Assembly (NCBI RefSeq): GCF_052156535.1
Contig: NZ_JBQKUP010000039.1
Span: 1 to 64,000, forward strand
Length of the DNA stretch: 64,000 nt
DNA from: Nitrospira_E sp052156535
Lineage (GTDB): Bacteria; Nitrospirota; Nitrospiria; Nitrospirales; UBA8639
Direction: 5' to 3'
Below are positions 44,238 through 53,162 of the stretch, piece after piece. Below the pieces are notes generated by a model that saw only the letters and a program-made list of their open reading frames with translations, did not search any database and was not told the origin of the DNA. The position numbers were made by a program, and so were the translations under genes. Positions within the stretch are counted from its first letter, which is position 1. The number at the start of each line of letters is the position of its first letter.

Positions 44238-44463
44238 GAATCTCGGATGGATTGTATCGGATGGATGGCCTGGCCGAAACCCTTTGTGCCTCCTATAAAG
44301 AGTCGAGACCGGTGTATTCCACGTTCCAATTTTTCGTCAGATTTCCTATACTGCTGACTTCTGGAAGAAAATGAGTGAGGGAACAAGGTATCCTGGAAGA
44401 GTTCTCGAGAGATCAAGCCCTTACCACACCTGAAAGGCTTGTCCAGGTGACAGTTCAGAACAT

Positions 44464-44886
44464 ATGTTCCTAGCAAAATCCACGCGTGGCATCACTCCAT
44501 GGCATTGGTGCTTCGGTTTGGTCGTGTTTACCCTTTTTGTCGCATGTTCGGAGAAAGGCTTGTCCGATATGACTCCAGAGCAACTGTTAGCCTCGATCAA
44601 AACGCGCACGGCGCCAGTGATCGTGGATGTCCGTTCACAAAGTGAATACGATGCCGGGCATGTGCCGGGCGCTGTGCATCTGCCTTTTTACGCCATTTGG
44701 AGCCGTCATAAGGAGACCAATGTCACACCGAAGGACCCGATTGTCGTATATTGCGAGCATGGCCCGAGAGCGTGGATCGGCAAATTCGCTCTTTGGACGG
44801 TGGGGTATAAAAATATTGTGTACCTGGACGGTCACATGTCAGGCTGGAAACAGCGAGGCATGCCCATGATAAACCGGGCCGAATAG
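44464..44886 (+). CDS. rhodanese-domain lipoprotein
   Basis: Protein of 140 residues with a signal peptide and lipobox LFVAC (Cys near 28), so it is envelope-anchored. The rhodanese domain reads VIVDVRSQSEYDAGHVPGAVHLPF, with the active loop VVYCEHGPRAWIGKF and catalytic Cys, and ends GYKNIVYLDGHMSGWKQRGMP. It would bind sulfane sulfur in the periplasm, in line with the sulfur genes in the first 12 kb. The start codon lies within a GAACATATGTTC palindrome. Confidence 0.88.
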   Translation: MFLAKSTRGITPWHWCFGLVVFTLFVACSEKGLSDMTPEQLLASIKTRTAPVIVDVRSQSEYDAGHVPGAVHLPFYAIWSRHKETNVTPKDPIVVYCEHGPRAWIGKFALWTVGYKNIVYLDGHMSGWKQRGMPMINRAE

Positions 44887-44923
44887 CCGGATGAGTCTAA
44901 CGCACGTACCCTCCCCTAACAAA

Positions 44924-46239
44924 TTACGCAACACGCAGCTTGGACAGACGGTTGGTCACGCCGACTTTGACCGCCCGGTGAATGACCTCGGGGAAATCCG
45001 CTGGTAGGACGCGTTCGATGGCTTCCAATGCCTGCCCGGCGGTATCAGCCATTTTCTCGATAGTCTCAAGTGCGAATCTTTTCGGCAGTCCCGCCCCTTC
45101 CACGGTTTGAATAAAATGTTGCCCGAGAATGTCGCCGATTCGATAGTGCCGCTTGGTCCCGGCCGACATGGCTAGCTTCATCTGTTTACTTTCAATTTGA
45201 CGCACTTCCAAGCTCGGCTGAGCGGTGAGGACGTCATACAGGGGCGTCAGGTGGTAACTGCCCCCTGGATTGAGAAAAATGCTGAAATTTTTGGTGTGCC
45301 CGTCCGTGGCGCCAATAAGCCAGAAGAAGATTTGGGCCTTTAACACGGTTTCCTGATCTTCAAGGGGGTGATCGCTGCCTTTGAGCAGATCAAGCACTTC
45401 GATCATTCCCGGTCCGCCTTCACGTTGATATTTCCGGGTGGGCGGCACCGAGAGCGCCTGGCAACAATCCTCCTGCGGTAGCCGCAACAGTCGCTTGTCT
45501 TTTGTCCAAAGCCGGTCGAAGCGTTCGATTACAAGCGATTTCGTCTCTCCGAACGTGTACATGTCCGCCCGGTTGACCGGCAGGCCAAACGCGACCGCCA
45601 GTTTCAGACAATAGAATTCATTCTCGACGCTATTCGAGAGGTCGAGTCCGTTCGGCAATCGGCCGATCTGTTTTTTAAAATATGGGAGGTGGGTGTGGTG
45701 CCACGGGGCTTGAGCCATTTGCCCTTATGCCGGAGTAGTGCGGTCTTTTCCTGCGCTCCGGCCAGTGATATCCGAAACGCATCGTTACCGCTCAGACCCA
45801 AAGGGGTTTGCGCCAACCCGTTGAGGAGCGTTTCAATGGTACCCTCATTGACGGGCTCACCGGTGATCGTGGCGGAATCGTCGATCTCCTCCACGTCATC
45901 GTCCGCCCCGACAAATTGCAATGCCCCCACACAATCGCGGCCAATGGCAGCAAGCAGACTATAGGCATCGGTTCCGCCCGCTCCGACTGTTTCCGCAACC
46001 CGACGGCGCAACGCATCCGAATCCGGTAATAGATTCTCGAACACGGCGGCGACCGGCTCTCCTCTGTAGGCGTCTTCACGCAAAGGGAGCGAGAGCGAGA
46101 CCGGTAGGGCGTGCGGCCATCCTAACCAGTCCTGGTTGTATTGAAAGGCAATGGCTCCGCTTGTGGCCTTGTGGAGATGCCCGACCGGGCGATTGTTCAG
46201 CAGCACGCGTAGCGGCGCGTGCCGACGGCTGCGGGCCAT
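44924..46239 (-). CDS. hipA: HipA-family Ser/Thr kinase toxin, interrupted by a frameshift
   Basis: Kinase toxin that phosphorylates glutamyl-tRNA synthetase in E. coli. The N-terminal frame (46239 down to about 45675) has LLNNRPVGHLHKATSG, FENLLPDSDALRRR and P-loop SLAGAQEKTALL, ending TTPTSHILK. The C-terminal frame (about 45670 to 44924) resumes QIGRLPNGLDLSNSVENEF, VIERFDR, and catalytic GATDGHTKNFSIFL with DVLTAQP. The two are offset by one base at a run of six A. A seventh A, or a -1 ribosomal shift on A-AAA-AAC, would give a normal 437-residue HipA. It starts on the last base of the hipB stop codon. A sequencing error, a broken gene or a programmed shift cannot be told apart here. Confidence 0.85.
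45670..45676 (-). other. A-AAA-AAC slippery heptamer in hipA
   Basis: On the minus strand the codons read TTA-AAA-AAC, which fits the X-XXY-YYZ rule for -1 frameshifting and is the exact position where the two HipA frames join. No stable downstream stem-loop or upstream Shine-Dalgarno was confirmed by eye. Confidence 0.5.
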
Positions 46240-46490
46240 CAGAAAATATCCTCGATATCAGCGGCGGTCCCCTTTGATCGCGGCCCGATACGGAACTCCA
46301 GATCGAGGACGCTGAGCACCGTCAGAATCGTCTCCAGCGTCGCGGCCGGATTACCCGTCTCGATGAGGGATATCGTCGCCTGGCGCAATCCGGTCTTTTC
46401 CCCGAGCTGCGTCTGGCTCAAGCCGTGTTGCTTGCGGGCCCGCCGGATGAGATTGCCGATCTGTTTCGGATTGCGTGCAAGGTCGGACAT
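46239..46490 (-). CDS. hipB: HipB-like XRE antitoxin
   Basis: DNA-binding antitoxin of 83 residues. The XRE helix-turn-helix spans IGNLIRRARKQHGLSQTQLGEKTGLRQATISLIETG, followed by the HipB-typical ATLETILTVLSVLDLEFRIGPR. The C-terminal AADIEDIF tail would contact HipA. The stop overlaps the hipA start by one base (TGATG). Autorepression at the palindrome 46545-46573 is likely. Confidence 0.93.
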   Translation of the reverse strand: MSDLARNPKQIGNLIRRARKQHGLSQTQLGEKTGLRQATISLIETGNPAATLETILTVLSVLDLEFRIGPRSKGTAADIEDIF

Positions 46491-46507
46491 GTTTTCCCTC
46501 CAACCTT

Positions 46508-46536
46508 ATTATGCGCCAAAACGGATAAAATCACAA
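46508..46536 (-). promoter_or_regulatory. sigma-70-type promoter of hipBA
   Basis: On the minus strand -35 TTGTGA (46531-46536) and -10 CATAAT (46508-46513) are 17 bases apart, 18 bases ahead of the hipB start. Spacing is ideal and both boxes match 4-5 of 6 positions. Confidence 0.65.
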
Positions 46537-46544
46537 TATACCAA

Positions 46545-46573
46545 TTAACGTATAAAAAGTTTTTATGCGTTAA
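46545..46573. promoter_or_regulatory. probable HipB operator palindrome
   Basis: TTAACGCATAAAAA and its complement half form a 14-bp inverted repeat with one mismatch, 29 bases in all, just upstream of the -35 box. Placement fits autoregulation by HipB. Confidence 0.65.
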
Positions 46574-46689
46574 AGTAGATAAGTTAGCTTTTCCAGAATT
46601 GGCATATGCAGAGGCCGGCAGGTCTGAAGTAATTTGAAAATGCACCAAGAGCATGGATTGGGAAGCTGGTCTTCGAGACATTTAGGGAT

Positions 46690-47610
46690 TCACCAAGGCA
46701 CTTCTCTAATAAATCGATTTTGCAATTCATAGAAATTCAGACCCTTTAAGTAGTCCTCAAAAAGCTCAATGCCCATGATGGTCCCATTGATCTTTTTAAT
46801 TTTTCGAAATTCGGTGTGTATACCATCTTGAAATCGGAGCCTATCCTCCGTGGCCAAGACAAACCTCCCATATGTTTCTTCGACAATCCTATTTAGCAAA
46901 TGCAGCCCAAATCCCTGATTTTGCTCAAAATAATTCCCTGTTGTTTTTCCTCGCTTCCCAGATATTCCTGCTTGAACACTTAAACGAAGTGCTTTTTCTG
47001 CATCACCTACGACGGATTCACATTTGTCAAACAAGGAAGCCCTTATCCCAATTCCAGAATCTACGATCGCCAGATGAATACGAGCTGGAGGGCTAGAATA
47101 TCGTTGGGCAACTACCAGCCTGAGATGGCCCTCTCCTGCATGTTGAACCGCATTGCGCATTGCTTCCTCCAAGGCGCGAGTCACGAAGGGAGCGATAAAC
47201 GTATCAACGCCCAAAAGATCTGCAGCTTGTCTAATTAAATTGTCGACTTCCTTAAGGGAGTTAAAAACAGTCAGCTCGATAAAACGACCTGACGGATCAT
47301 GATGGACTCCTGGGTAAACAGGCGATGGTTGATTCAATAAATCAAAAAATTTCATCCTTTCGAAATACCCGGGGTGCTTAGCTCCCTTGAAATTTTTTAG
47401 GTCTATTTCTGCTTGGTGTGTATTTTTCCGTTCACAAAGAGCTACAGCTAAAGCTGCCAAAGGAGTTGGCTCGATCCATCTATGCCCCATCGTCTCAAGC
47501 ATTACAGGTGTTTCCGGCTCCTCAATGTTCCAAATGTTATTTTCTTGGAGAAATTGGACAAAAGTCCCAATATCTAAGCTGTTTGGCAGCACTACAGTTT
47601 GGGAAAACAT
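46690..47610 (-). CDS. protein with histidine-kinase-type ATPase domain
   Basis: Protein of 306 residues. The C-terminal half carries a GHKL ATP-binding fold: N-box EEAMRNAVQHA, G1 DSGIGIR, and G2-like GFGLHLLNRIVEE. There is no His-phosphoacceptor or receiver domain, so it resembles anti-sigma or stand-alone HATPase proteins that regulate by binding partners. The N-terminal half (LDIGTFVQFLQENNIWNIEE, then LAALAVALCERK) is not recognised; it may be an STAS-like or sensor part. The gene starts 5 bp after the preceding methyltransferase stop, so they are likely coupled. Confidence 0.75.
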   Translation of the reverse strand: MFSQTVVLPNSLDIGTFVQFLQENNIWNIEEPETPVMLETMGHRWIEPTPLAALAVALCERKNTHQAEIDLKNFKGAKHPGYFERMKFFDLLNQPSPVYPGVHHDPSGRFIELTVFNSLKEVDNLIRQAADLLGVDTFIAPFVTRALEEAMRNAVQHAGEGHLRLVVAQRYSSPPARIHLAIVDSGIGIRASLFDKCESVVGDAEKALRLSVQAGISGKRGKTTGNYFEQNQGFGLHLLNRIVEETYGRFVLATEDRLRFQDGIHTEFRKIKKINGTIMGIELFEDYLKGLNFYELQNRFIREVPW

Positions 47611-47615
47611 AGGAT

Positions 47616-48302
47616 TTAGCTTCCCTTAAATTCCAAAAAATATTGGCGGGGGAGGAAGGTGTGCTCCTTTGACAAAGTGAGTCCCACTTTCTCCATGTTC
47701 GCGATGACGCGTTCTCTGGGAACCAGATGGTGTTTGGAGAAGCTGAGTTTGCCAGACCGCTCATCGTGATAGAAATCGATGATGACAACCCGTCCATTGG
47801 GTTTTAACGCGGATTTGATTTTGGCCCAATAATCCACATGATGTTCAACGTGATGATACGCATTGCACAGAAAGACCAGGTCCACGCTGTTTTCGGAAAG
47901 TGACGGATCGTCCGGTTTAGCCAGAATGAATGTGGCTCGGTTGGCCATCCCGAGTTTTTCCAATTCCTGTTTGTTGTAGTCCAGCATTTTCTGCTCGATA
48001 TCTACGGCCAGCACCTGTCCTGTCTCTCCAACTGTTTTGGCAAATCGGCGCGTAAAGTACCCTGAGCCTGCTCCCACATCAGCGACCACCATACCGGGCG
48101 TGATGTTCAACGCTTCGATAACCTTTTCCGGCTGTTGGTATTCATCCCGTTCAGGCCGTTCAAGATTCTGGATGTAAGTGTCGATGTCCCATGGTTGATG
48201 TGAACAGCTGGCAGTCAGATCGGTAAGTAGAAATGCCAACAGGAGGCACCAAAACCCCAGGCGAGAGTGTCGGGTGAATGAAATTATGGACTCTATGTTC
48301 AT
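47616..48302 (-). CDS. exported class I SAM-dependent methyltransferase-like protein
   Basis: Protein of 228 residues. A signal segment (WCLLLAFLLTDLTASC) has a lipobox-like TASC, which is odd for an enzyme that uses cytoplasmic S-adenosylmethionine. The methyltransferase core is intact: motif I VVADVGAGSGYFTRRFA, acidic VLAVDIEQKML, motif II SVDLVFLCNAYHHVE and LKPNGRVVIIDFYHD. Similar lipobox-bearing UbiE-like proteins occur in other genomes. The start at 48302 begins the conserved-looking N-terminus. Downstream HATPase gene follows after 5 bp. Confidence 0.85.
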   Translation of the reverse strand: MNIESIISFTRHSRLGFWCLLLAFLLTDLTASCSHQPWDIDTYIQNLERPERDEYQQPEKVIEALNITPGMVVADVGAGSGYFTRRFAKTVGETGQVLAVDIEQKMLDYNKQELEKLGMANRATFILAKPDDPSLSENSVDLVFLCNAYHHVEHHVDYWAKIKSALKPNGRVVIIDFYHDERSGKLSFSKHHLVPRERVIANMEKVGLTLSKEHTFLPRQYFLEFKGS

Positions 48303-48417
48303 GATTGAATCTCCCATTTGTGAACGAAAAGGCCTATGAGAAGAACTGTTATTTTATGGTATATGCGTGGTCACGCTACAAGGAGGATAAGAGATAGGCA
48401 GTCCAGCTCTCCTATCC

Positions 48418-49278
48418 TCATTTCCCTTTTGTCTCCTCCGGCGGGCCCAGTTGTTCGATCACATAACCGTGAGGATGTGAAGGATGAACCATCTCCGTTC
48501 GTAGCCGGGGATGCCGACGGGGTGGGAGGTATCGCAATATACCGGCTCGAAGCTTCAGGAGTGAGGGCACCGCCCGGCGCATCAATCGCGACGGTTCAGG
48601 AAAGCCGAATGCCGTAATCAGCGGAGGCTCCAATAGGGCATAGATGGCCGAGCGGACCATTGGGGCCAGCATTCTTGGAAACCAGTTAACAAACAGCTCA
48701 ACCGTAGCCGTTCCGACACGGTGGTTGGATGGGGTGAAACGGAATCGTTCCCGTTCATACTCGACATTGAAACGCTCAAAGGTCTGGTAATCCTCTGGAA
48801 TTTCTCGGATCTGCATGCCTTGTCCGACGGCTCGCCAGAAGTAGAAGAGACCGAGGCGTTCCTGCTCACACATGGGTCGCCAGCCATAATTCCGGTTCCA
48901 CCGGATGGGTTCGAAGAGAAAAGTGGAAAGAACATACAGAAAGTCTTCGTTCGCGATCGAAAAACGTCCATGCAGCCGGTTGATTCGTTGGATGGCCCGC
49001 CGGCCCCGTTCACTGCTGTATCCCCATTCCAATAATTCGCTGACCAGAATGTCGGTGTCGTCATAGCGTTTTTGAGTCCTTTTCCCGAATTCTCCGGTCC
49101 GATCCAGCAGCCCGGAAATACTCGGGACACAGAAGGTGCGAAACAAGGCAAACTCCAGAGCCCGGGTTGTGTCGAAGGAAAAATCGAAACAGGTGGACAA
49201 AAAGACAATACGTTCATGATCCTTTTGTGGATCGAGCGTTTGGATTTCCTTGAGTATGCGGTCTCGTGCCATCGTCAC
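48418..49278 (-). CDS. oxygenase MpaB family protein (DUF2236)
   Basis: Protein of 286 residues of the MpaB/rubber-oxygenase fold. It has ALEFALFRTFCVPSISGLL near the N-terminus, KRYDDTDILVSELLEWG, INRLHGRFSIANEDFLYVLSTFLFEP with the family His and Asp, and EYERERFRFTPSNH. Fungal MpaB cleaves a terpenoid side chain using heme b; bacterial members have diverse roles. No membrane helix is clear. The lone gene is convergent with nothing evident and its substrate is unknown. Confidence 0.82.
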   Translation of the reverse strand: MTMARDRILKEIQTLDPQKDHERIVFLSTCFDFSFDTTRALEFALFRTFCVPSISGLLDRTGEFGKRTQKRYDDTDILVSELLEWGYSSERGRRAIQRINRLHGRFSIANEDFLYVLSTFLFEPIRWNRNYGWRPMCEQERLGLFYFWRAVGQGMQIREIPEDYQTFERFNVEYERERFRFTPSNHRVGTATVELFVNWFPRMLAPMVRSAIYALLEPPLITAFGFPEPSRLMRRAVPSLLKLRAGILRYLPPRRHPRLRTEMVHPSHPHGYVIEQLGPPEETKGK

Positions 49279-49565
49279 AATCTCTCACTTTTCTTATTCA
49301 CGGTCATATCCCACCATAAACTCCTTAACGGATCAATGAAAGGGAGGTCAATCGGAATGGGCATTCAAAACTCGTATTTGGATAATGCCATGTTAGGGAG
49401 GACCCTCCCTCGGCGAAAGCTTGTGGAACTGCTGATGAAGGCTTTTCTTGTGTTCCGAAATTTTCTCATTTCGGGTTAGAATTGTTGGGGGGCTAGTTCC
49501 TCTTTTCAAGCTGTGGGGGACTGGGGCGATCTCTATAGCAAATTGGCACAGCAGGAGGATCCATC

Positions 49566-49745
49566 ATGCATTCCGGTCATCGCCATTACCGTAATCTTTA
49601 TGGTCGATTTGTGATGGCAGATAAATATACGACCGTGTCCTCATCGAAGGAACCGGTTTTCAACGCCCTTTTTGCCGATTCATCTGGTCAGGATACACTC
49701 ATGCACCTTCAGAACCTGCAGGAGGAGCCCAACCCGTGTGTTTAG
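49566..49745 (+). CDS. small protein of unknown function
   Basis: Frame of 59 residues starting MHSGHRHYRNLYGRF. An unusually strong AGGAGG ribosome binding site lies 6 bases before the ATG, which argues that it is translated. The composition (KYTTVSSSKEPVFNALFAD) is protein-like and soluble. No family recognised. It stands alone in an otherwise empty region between 49279 and 50058. Confidence 0.4.
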   Translation: MHSGHRHYRNLYGRFVMADKYTTVSSSKEPVFNALFADSSGQDTLMHLQNLQEEPNPCV

Positions 49746-50058
49746 AGCATGGTGCTTTTCTTCAATTGGAGATATGTGCACGGGGTTGTTTCACAGGATA
49801 GGCACTCAGACCGAAGAAACGAGGCTTATCTGTGATCACCCGAATGGCGTCAATAGTGTGTATCGCGATCGAAGAGGTACAATTCGATTCACCCGGTAAA
49901 CCATCAATACGGAAGACCGTGAAAAGAAGATTTCTGAGCCAGCGTGCACTTGCCTGAGTCTCCCAAGCACGGGATTGATGATTTATCACGTATAAGTGGC
50001 GGAAAACTGCACAGTCCTTGGTATATGTTAAGGTGGCCTAAAAATTTTTAACGAGGGG
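49746..50058. other. intergenic stretch before MITE copy E
   Basis: About 310 bases without a convincing gene on either strand. AT-rich near 50,040. Confidence 0.35.
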
Positions 50059-50294
50059 TAGTGTTAAATAAAAAGGATGTTCAAGGGCAAATTTGCGCAG
50101 GATTAAATTACTCATCAAAGGCTCCGGGTCGGTTCAAAAAAGCATGCCCTGAGTCTTCCCGAAGGGTCCGTCCAGTCCTGTCCTGAGGCCCCTCGAAGGA
50201 AAGGCCGTAGCCGTTTGTACGCGCGGAGTGTACGCTGAGTACGTGAGCACGGGAAAATGGCGAGAACGCCGCTGGCGGCTTTTTTCAACAGACC
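50059..50294 (+). mobile_element. MITE-like palindromic element, copy E (longest)
   Basis: Starts TAGTGTTAAATAA and ends TTTTTTCAACAGACC. It carries two inner inserts: the 27-base one of copy B and another containing CCCTGAGTCTTCCCGAAGGG, so it is the longest copy. Flanks ACGAGGGG (50051-50058) and CCGAGGAG (50295-50302) agree in 6 of 8 bases, a weak duplication. It ends 16 bp before the gamma-glutamyl hydrolase ATG. Confidence 0.78.
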
Positions 50295-50310
50295 CCGAGG
50301 AGATCATCAT

Positions 50311-51384
50311 ATGTCAGCACATCGTAACATCATGGTTCTTCTGGCTGCCCTTCTGTCTGCCATGTCCTTGCCTGGCGCTGTTGCCGGTACGGAGATCGAC
50401 TTCTATTCCCACAATGAACGGAATCTCCGCCCCGTGATCGGCGTCTTTAGTCAGGAGACCGATACGATCACCGGATCGAGCACGATCGACCCTGCCGTGA
50501 AAGCGGAGCTCTCGCGGTATCGGTATATGATTCCCGCGAGTTACGTGAAATGGGTTGGGCAGGCAGGTGGACGGGTGCTGCCCATTCTCCTGAATCAGCC
50601 AGACGGGTACTACGATGAAATCTTCGAACAGACAAACGGGATTCTTTTTCCTGGCGGAAATCAGGGGATCGATCCGTCGGACATTTATACGGAGGAGGGG
50701 GAGATCCTTTGGAATTTAGCCAAGGAGGCGAATGATCGTGGCGACTACTACCCGATATGGGGGACGTGTCTGGGATTCGAAGAGCTTTCGGTGCTGGAGA
50801 CGGGCAATGGCCATGTGATCAGCCTCGATGTGGTGGCAACGAACCTGGCCCTGTCCCTGCGGTTCACTCGCGATGCACGCCAGAGTAGGCTCTTTAGGTC
50901 GTTTCCCCCAAAGCTCCTATGGGCGATCCGAACCCAGAGGCTGACCTTCAACTCCCACGACCACGGGCTGCTGGTCAGCGAATACCGGTCGAACCCTTCG
51001 CTGTATTCGTTCTTCGACATGCTGTCGTTCAATGAGGCGCCTGCGGGTCAGGTATTTGTGAGCACCATGGAGGCCCGAGATTATCCATTCTATGGCACGC
51101 AGTGGCATCCGGAGAAGAACAACTTTGAATGGAGCCAGAACTCTGACTATTCGAATATCCCCCATTCGCCGAACGCCATCCTGGTTTCTGAAGCCACGGC
51201 CCGGTTTTTCCTTAGTGAAGCGAGAAAGTCCCAGCACAATTTTCCCGAGGCCCGACGCGACGAACTAATCTACTCCGCCCCACTCATCTACACGGGCAAA
51301 GGCGATTGGATATACGAACAGGTCTACGTTTTTTGTCCAACGGGCGCGGGTTCCTGTTCACGGAGTGCAGAAACGGCAGAGTGA
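50311..51384 (+). CDS. exported gamma-glutamyl hydrolase-like peptidase (C26)
   Basis: Class I glutamine amidotransferase-like hydrolase of 357 residues. A signal peptide (IMVLLAALLSAMSLPGAVAG) exports it. The catalytic Cys lies in IWGTCLGFEEL and the His in GTQWHPEKNNFEW, as in eukaryotic gamma-glutamyl hydrolase, which removes polyglutamate from folates. The opening RPVIGVFSQE and PASYVKWVGQAGGRVLPI fit. The start at 50311 gives the signal peptide; an upstream in-frame ATG lies inside MITE copy E and would add meaningless residues. GAGGAG precedes the ATG by 8. Confidence 0.9.
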   Translation: MSAHRNIMVLLAALLSAMSLPGAVAGTEIDFYSHNERNLRPVIGVFSQETDTITGSSTIDPAVKAELSRYRYMIPASYVKWVGQAGGRVLPILLNQPDGYYDEIFEQTNGILFPGGNQGIDPSDIYTEEGEILWNLAKEANDRGDYYPIWGTCLGFEELSVLETGNGHVISLDVVATNLALSLRFTRDARQSRLFRSFPPKLLWAIRTQRLTFNSHDHGLLVSEYRSNPSLYSFFDMLSFNEAPAGQVFVSTMEARDYPFYGTQWHPEKNNFEWSQNSDYSNIPHSPNAILVSEATARFFLSEARKSQHNFPEARRDELIYSAPLIYTGKGDWIYEQVYVFCPTGAGSCSRSAETAE

Positions 51385-51557
51385 TGGAGTGTACCGTGTG
51401 AGTGGATGATGACAACTGAAGGACCTGTTGTGGATACCATCACGATTATCCGGCAAGTAATTCGGGGCCGTCTCAAAGGGGAAGGCTTCAATGATTGTGG
51501 TGCTGGTCCATAGCACTGCTGGTTGGTCGGTTGCAGTTGACGCAACATCTTAGACAA

Positions 51558-53162
51558 TCACCGTGCCAAATCTTGTGCAAGAAACCGGGGTGGTTTGCGA
51601 TATTTGGTGGCCTGCTCAAACGCATAGGCTATCTTAATCAGGATTGGTTCGCTGTAAGGCCCTCCAATAAAGGAAATGCCGACCGGAATCCCGAAGATAT
51701 ATCCGGCGGGAACCGAGATATGCGGATAGCCGGCTACAGCCGGAGCCGAGGGTGTCCACTCTTGGCTCTTCCAGGGCGGAACGAGGTGATCGCCTAGAAT
51801 AAGATCAATCGGCATAACCGGTCCATAGGTGGGAGCCACGATGGCGTCCAGCCGATATTTCTTTAAGGTCGCATCAATCCCTTCGGTGGCAGCGAGCCGA
51901 CGGTTTCGCTCCAAGGCATCCAAATAGGGCTTGTCGGTTAACGGCCCTTTCTGGGCAGACATCTCAAATATTTCCTGTTCAAAGTACGGCATCTCGATGC
52001 TTCGATGGTTCTCATTGAAGGTCATAAGGTCCTTGATCGTTTGAGGGCCGGAAGAGGAACGTGCGCGGAGATATTTTTCAAGATGGGTCTTAAATTCATA
52101 GAGCAACACGGTCAACTCAGAGTCACCGAACTGTCCTGCTGTTTCCACATTCGCAGGATCGATAATAATGGCTCCCTGTTGTTTCATGACGTGGATGGAT
52201 TGGTTGATGAGGGCATCAAGTTGTTCGTGATACCCAAAATAATTCCTGGCGATCCCGATACGAGCCCCATGTAATCCCTTGGGGTCCAGGAATTGCGTAT
52301 AGTCCGAATGGGATTTCCCGCGAGAATCTTCAGTCCGGGGATCACGGGGGTCAATCCCTGTCAGTGCGCCGAGCACAATGGCCGCATCAGCCACGGTTCG
52401 AGTCAGGGGACCTGCGGTATCTTGCGTCGGCGCAACAGGAATAATGCCGGCGCGGCTTATAAGGCCCACCGTGGGCTTGATACCCACAATGGAGTTGGCC
52501 GATGCCGGACAGACAATCGACCCATCCACCTCGGCTCCGATAGCCACGGCCACTAAGTTCGCGGCCACGGCTGCCCCCGATCCCGAACTGGACCCACAAG
52601 GATTCCGTGTCAAGATATAAGGATTCTTGGTTTGGCCTCCACGGCCGCTCCACCCGCTGCTGGCACGAGTGGACCGCATGTAACCCCACTCCGACATATT
52701 CGCTTTGCCGATAATCACGGCTCCGGCTTTCCGGAGTTGTGTGGCCACAAAAGAATCCCTGGGCACAGGAATGCCTTCCAACGCATAGGAACCGCCGGTG
52801 GTACTCAGTTTGTCCGCCGTATCAATACTGTCTTTCAATAAAACCGGAATTCCATGTAATGGACCGCGAATCTGTCCATCTCGATGTTCCTGGTCCAGTC
52901 GATCTGCAATGGTCAACGCATCGGGATTGATCTCCAGATACGATCGAATCGCTGGCCCTTGTTTGTCGATTTCTTCCACCCGGTTCACGTACATTTCGAC
53001 AATCGATCGCGAGGTGTATGTTCCCATCCGCATCCCTTCTTGCAAGTCGGTGATGGTCGCTTCATCTAGGTCGAAGGCTCGTGAATTGGACGGAGTAACA
53101 AGAACGCAAATCAAGACGACGGTCTTGACTAAGAGACGGTACGGCACTTGATTAAATTTCAT
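51558..53162 (-). CDS. exported amidase (amidase signature family)
   Basis: Hydrolase of 534 residues. Signal peptide (LLVKTVVLICVLVTPSNSRA), then the amidase signature core: Lys in VLLKDSIDT, and the Ser-Ser pair in GSSSGSGAAVAANLVAVAIGAEVDGSIV, forming the Ser-cisSer-Lys triad. The SIVGIKPTVGLISRAGIIP and DTAGPLTRTVADAAIVLGALTG blocks are classic. Substrate is unknown; exported members act on peptides or amides outside the cytoplasm. The ATG at 53162 is chosen since it begins the signal peptide. Confidence 0.93.
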   Translation of the reverse strand: MKFNQVPYRLLVKTVVLICVLVTPSNSRAFDLDEATITDLQEGMRMGTYTSRSIVEMYVNRVEEIDKQGPAIRSYLEINPDALTIADRLDQEHRDGQIRGPLHGIPVLLKDSIDTADKLSTTGGSYALEGIPVPRDSFVATQLRKAGAVIIGKANMSEWGYMRSTRASSGWSGRGGQTKNPYILTRNPCGSSSGSGAAVAANLVAVAIGAEVDGSIVCPASANSIVGIKPTVGLISRAGIIPVAPTQDTAGPLTRTVADAAIVLGALTGIDPRDPRTEDSRGKSHSDYTQFLDPKGLHGARIGIARNYFGYHEQLDALINQSIHVMKQQGAIIIDPANVETAGQFGDSELTVLLYEFKTHLEKYLRARSSSGPQTIKDLMTFNENHRSIEMPYFEQEIFEMSAQKGPLTDKPYLDALERNRRLAATEGIDATLKKYRLDAIVAPTYGPVMPIDLILGDHLVPPWKSQEWTPSAPAVAGYPHISVPAGYIFGIPVGISFIGGPYSEPILIKIAYAFEQATKYRKPPRFLAQDLAR

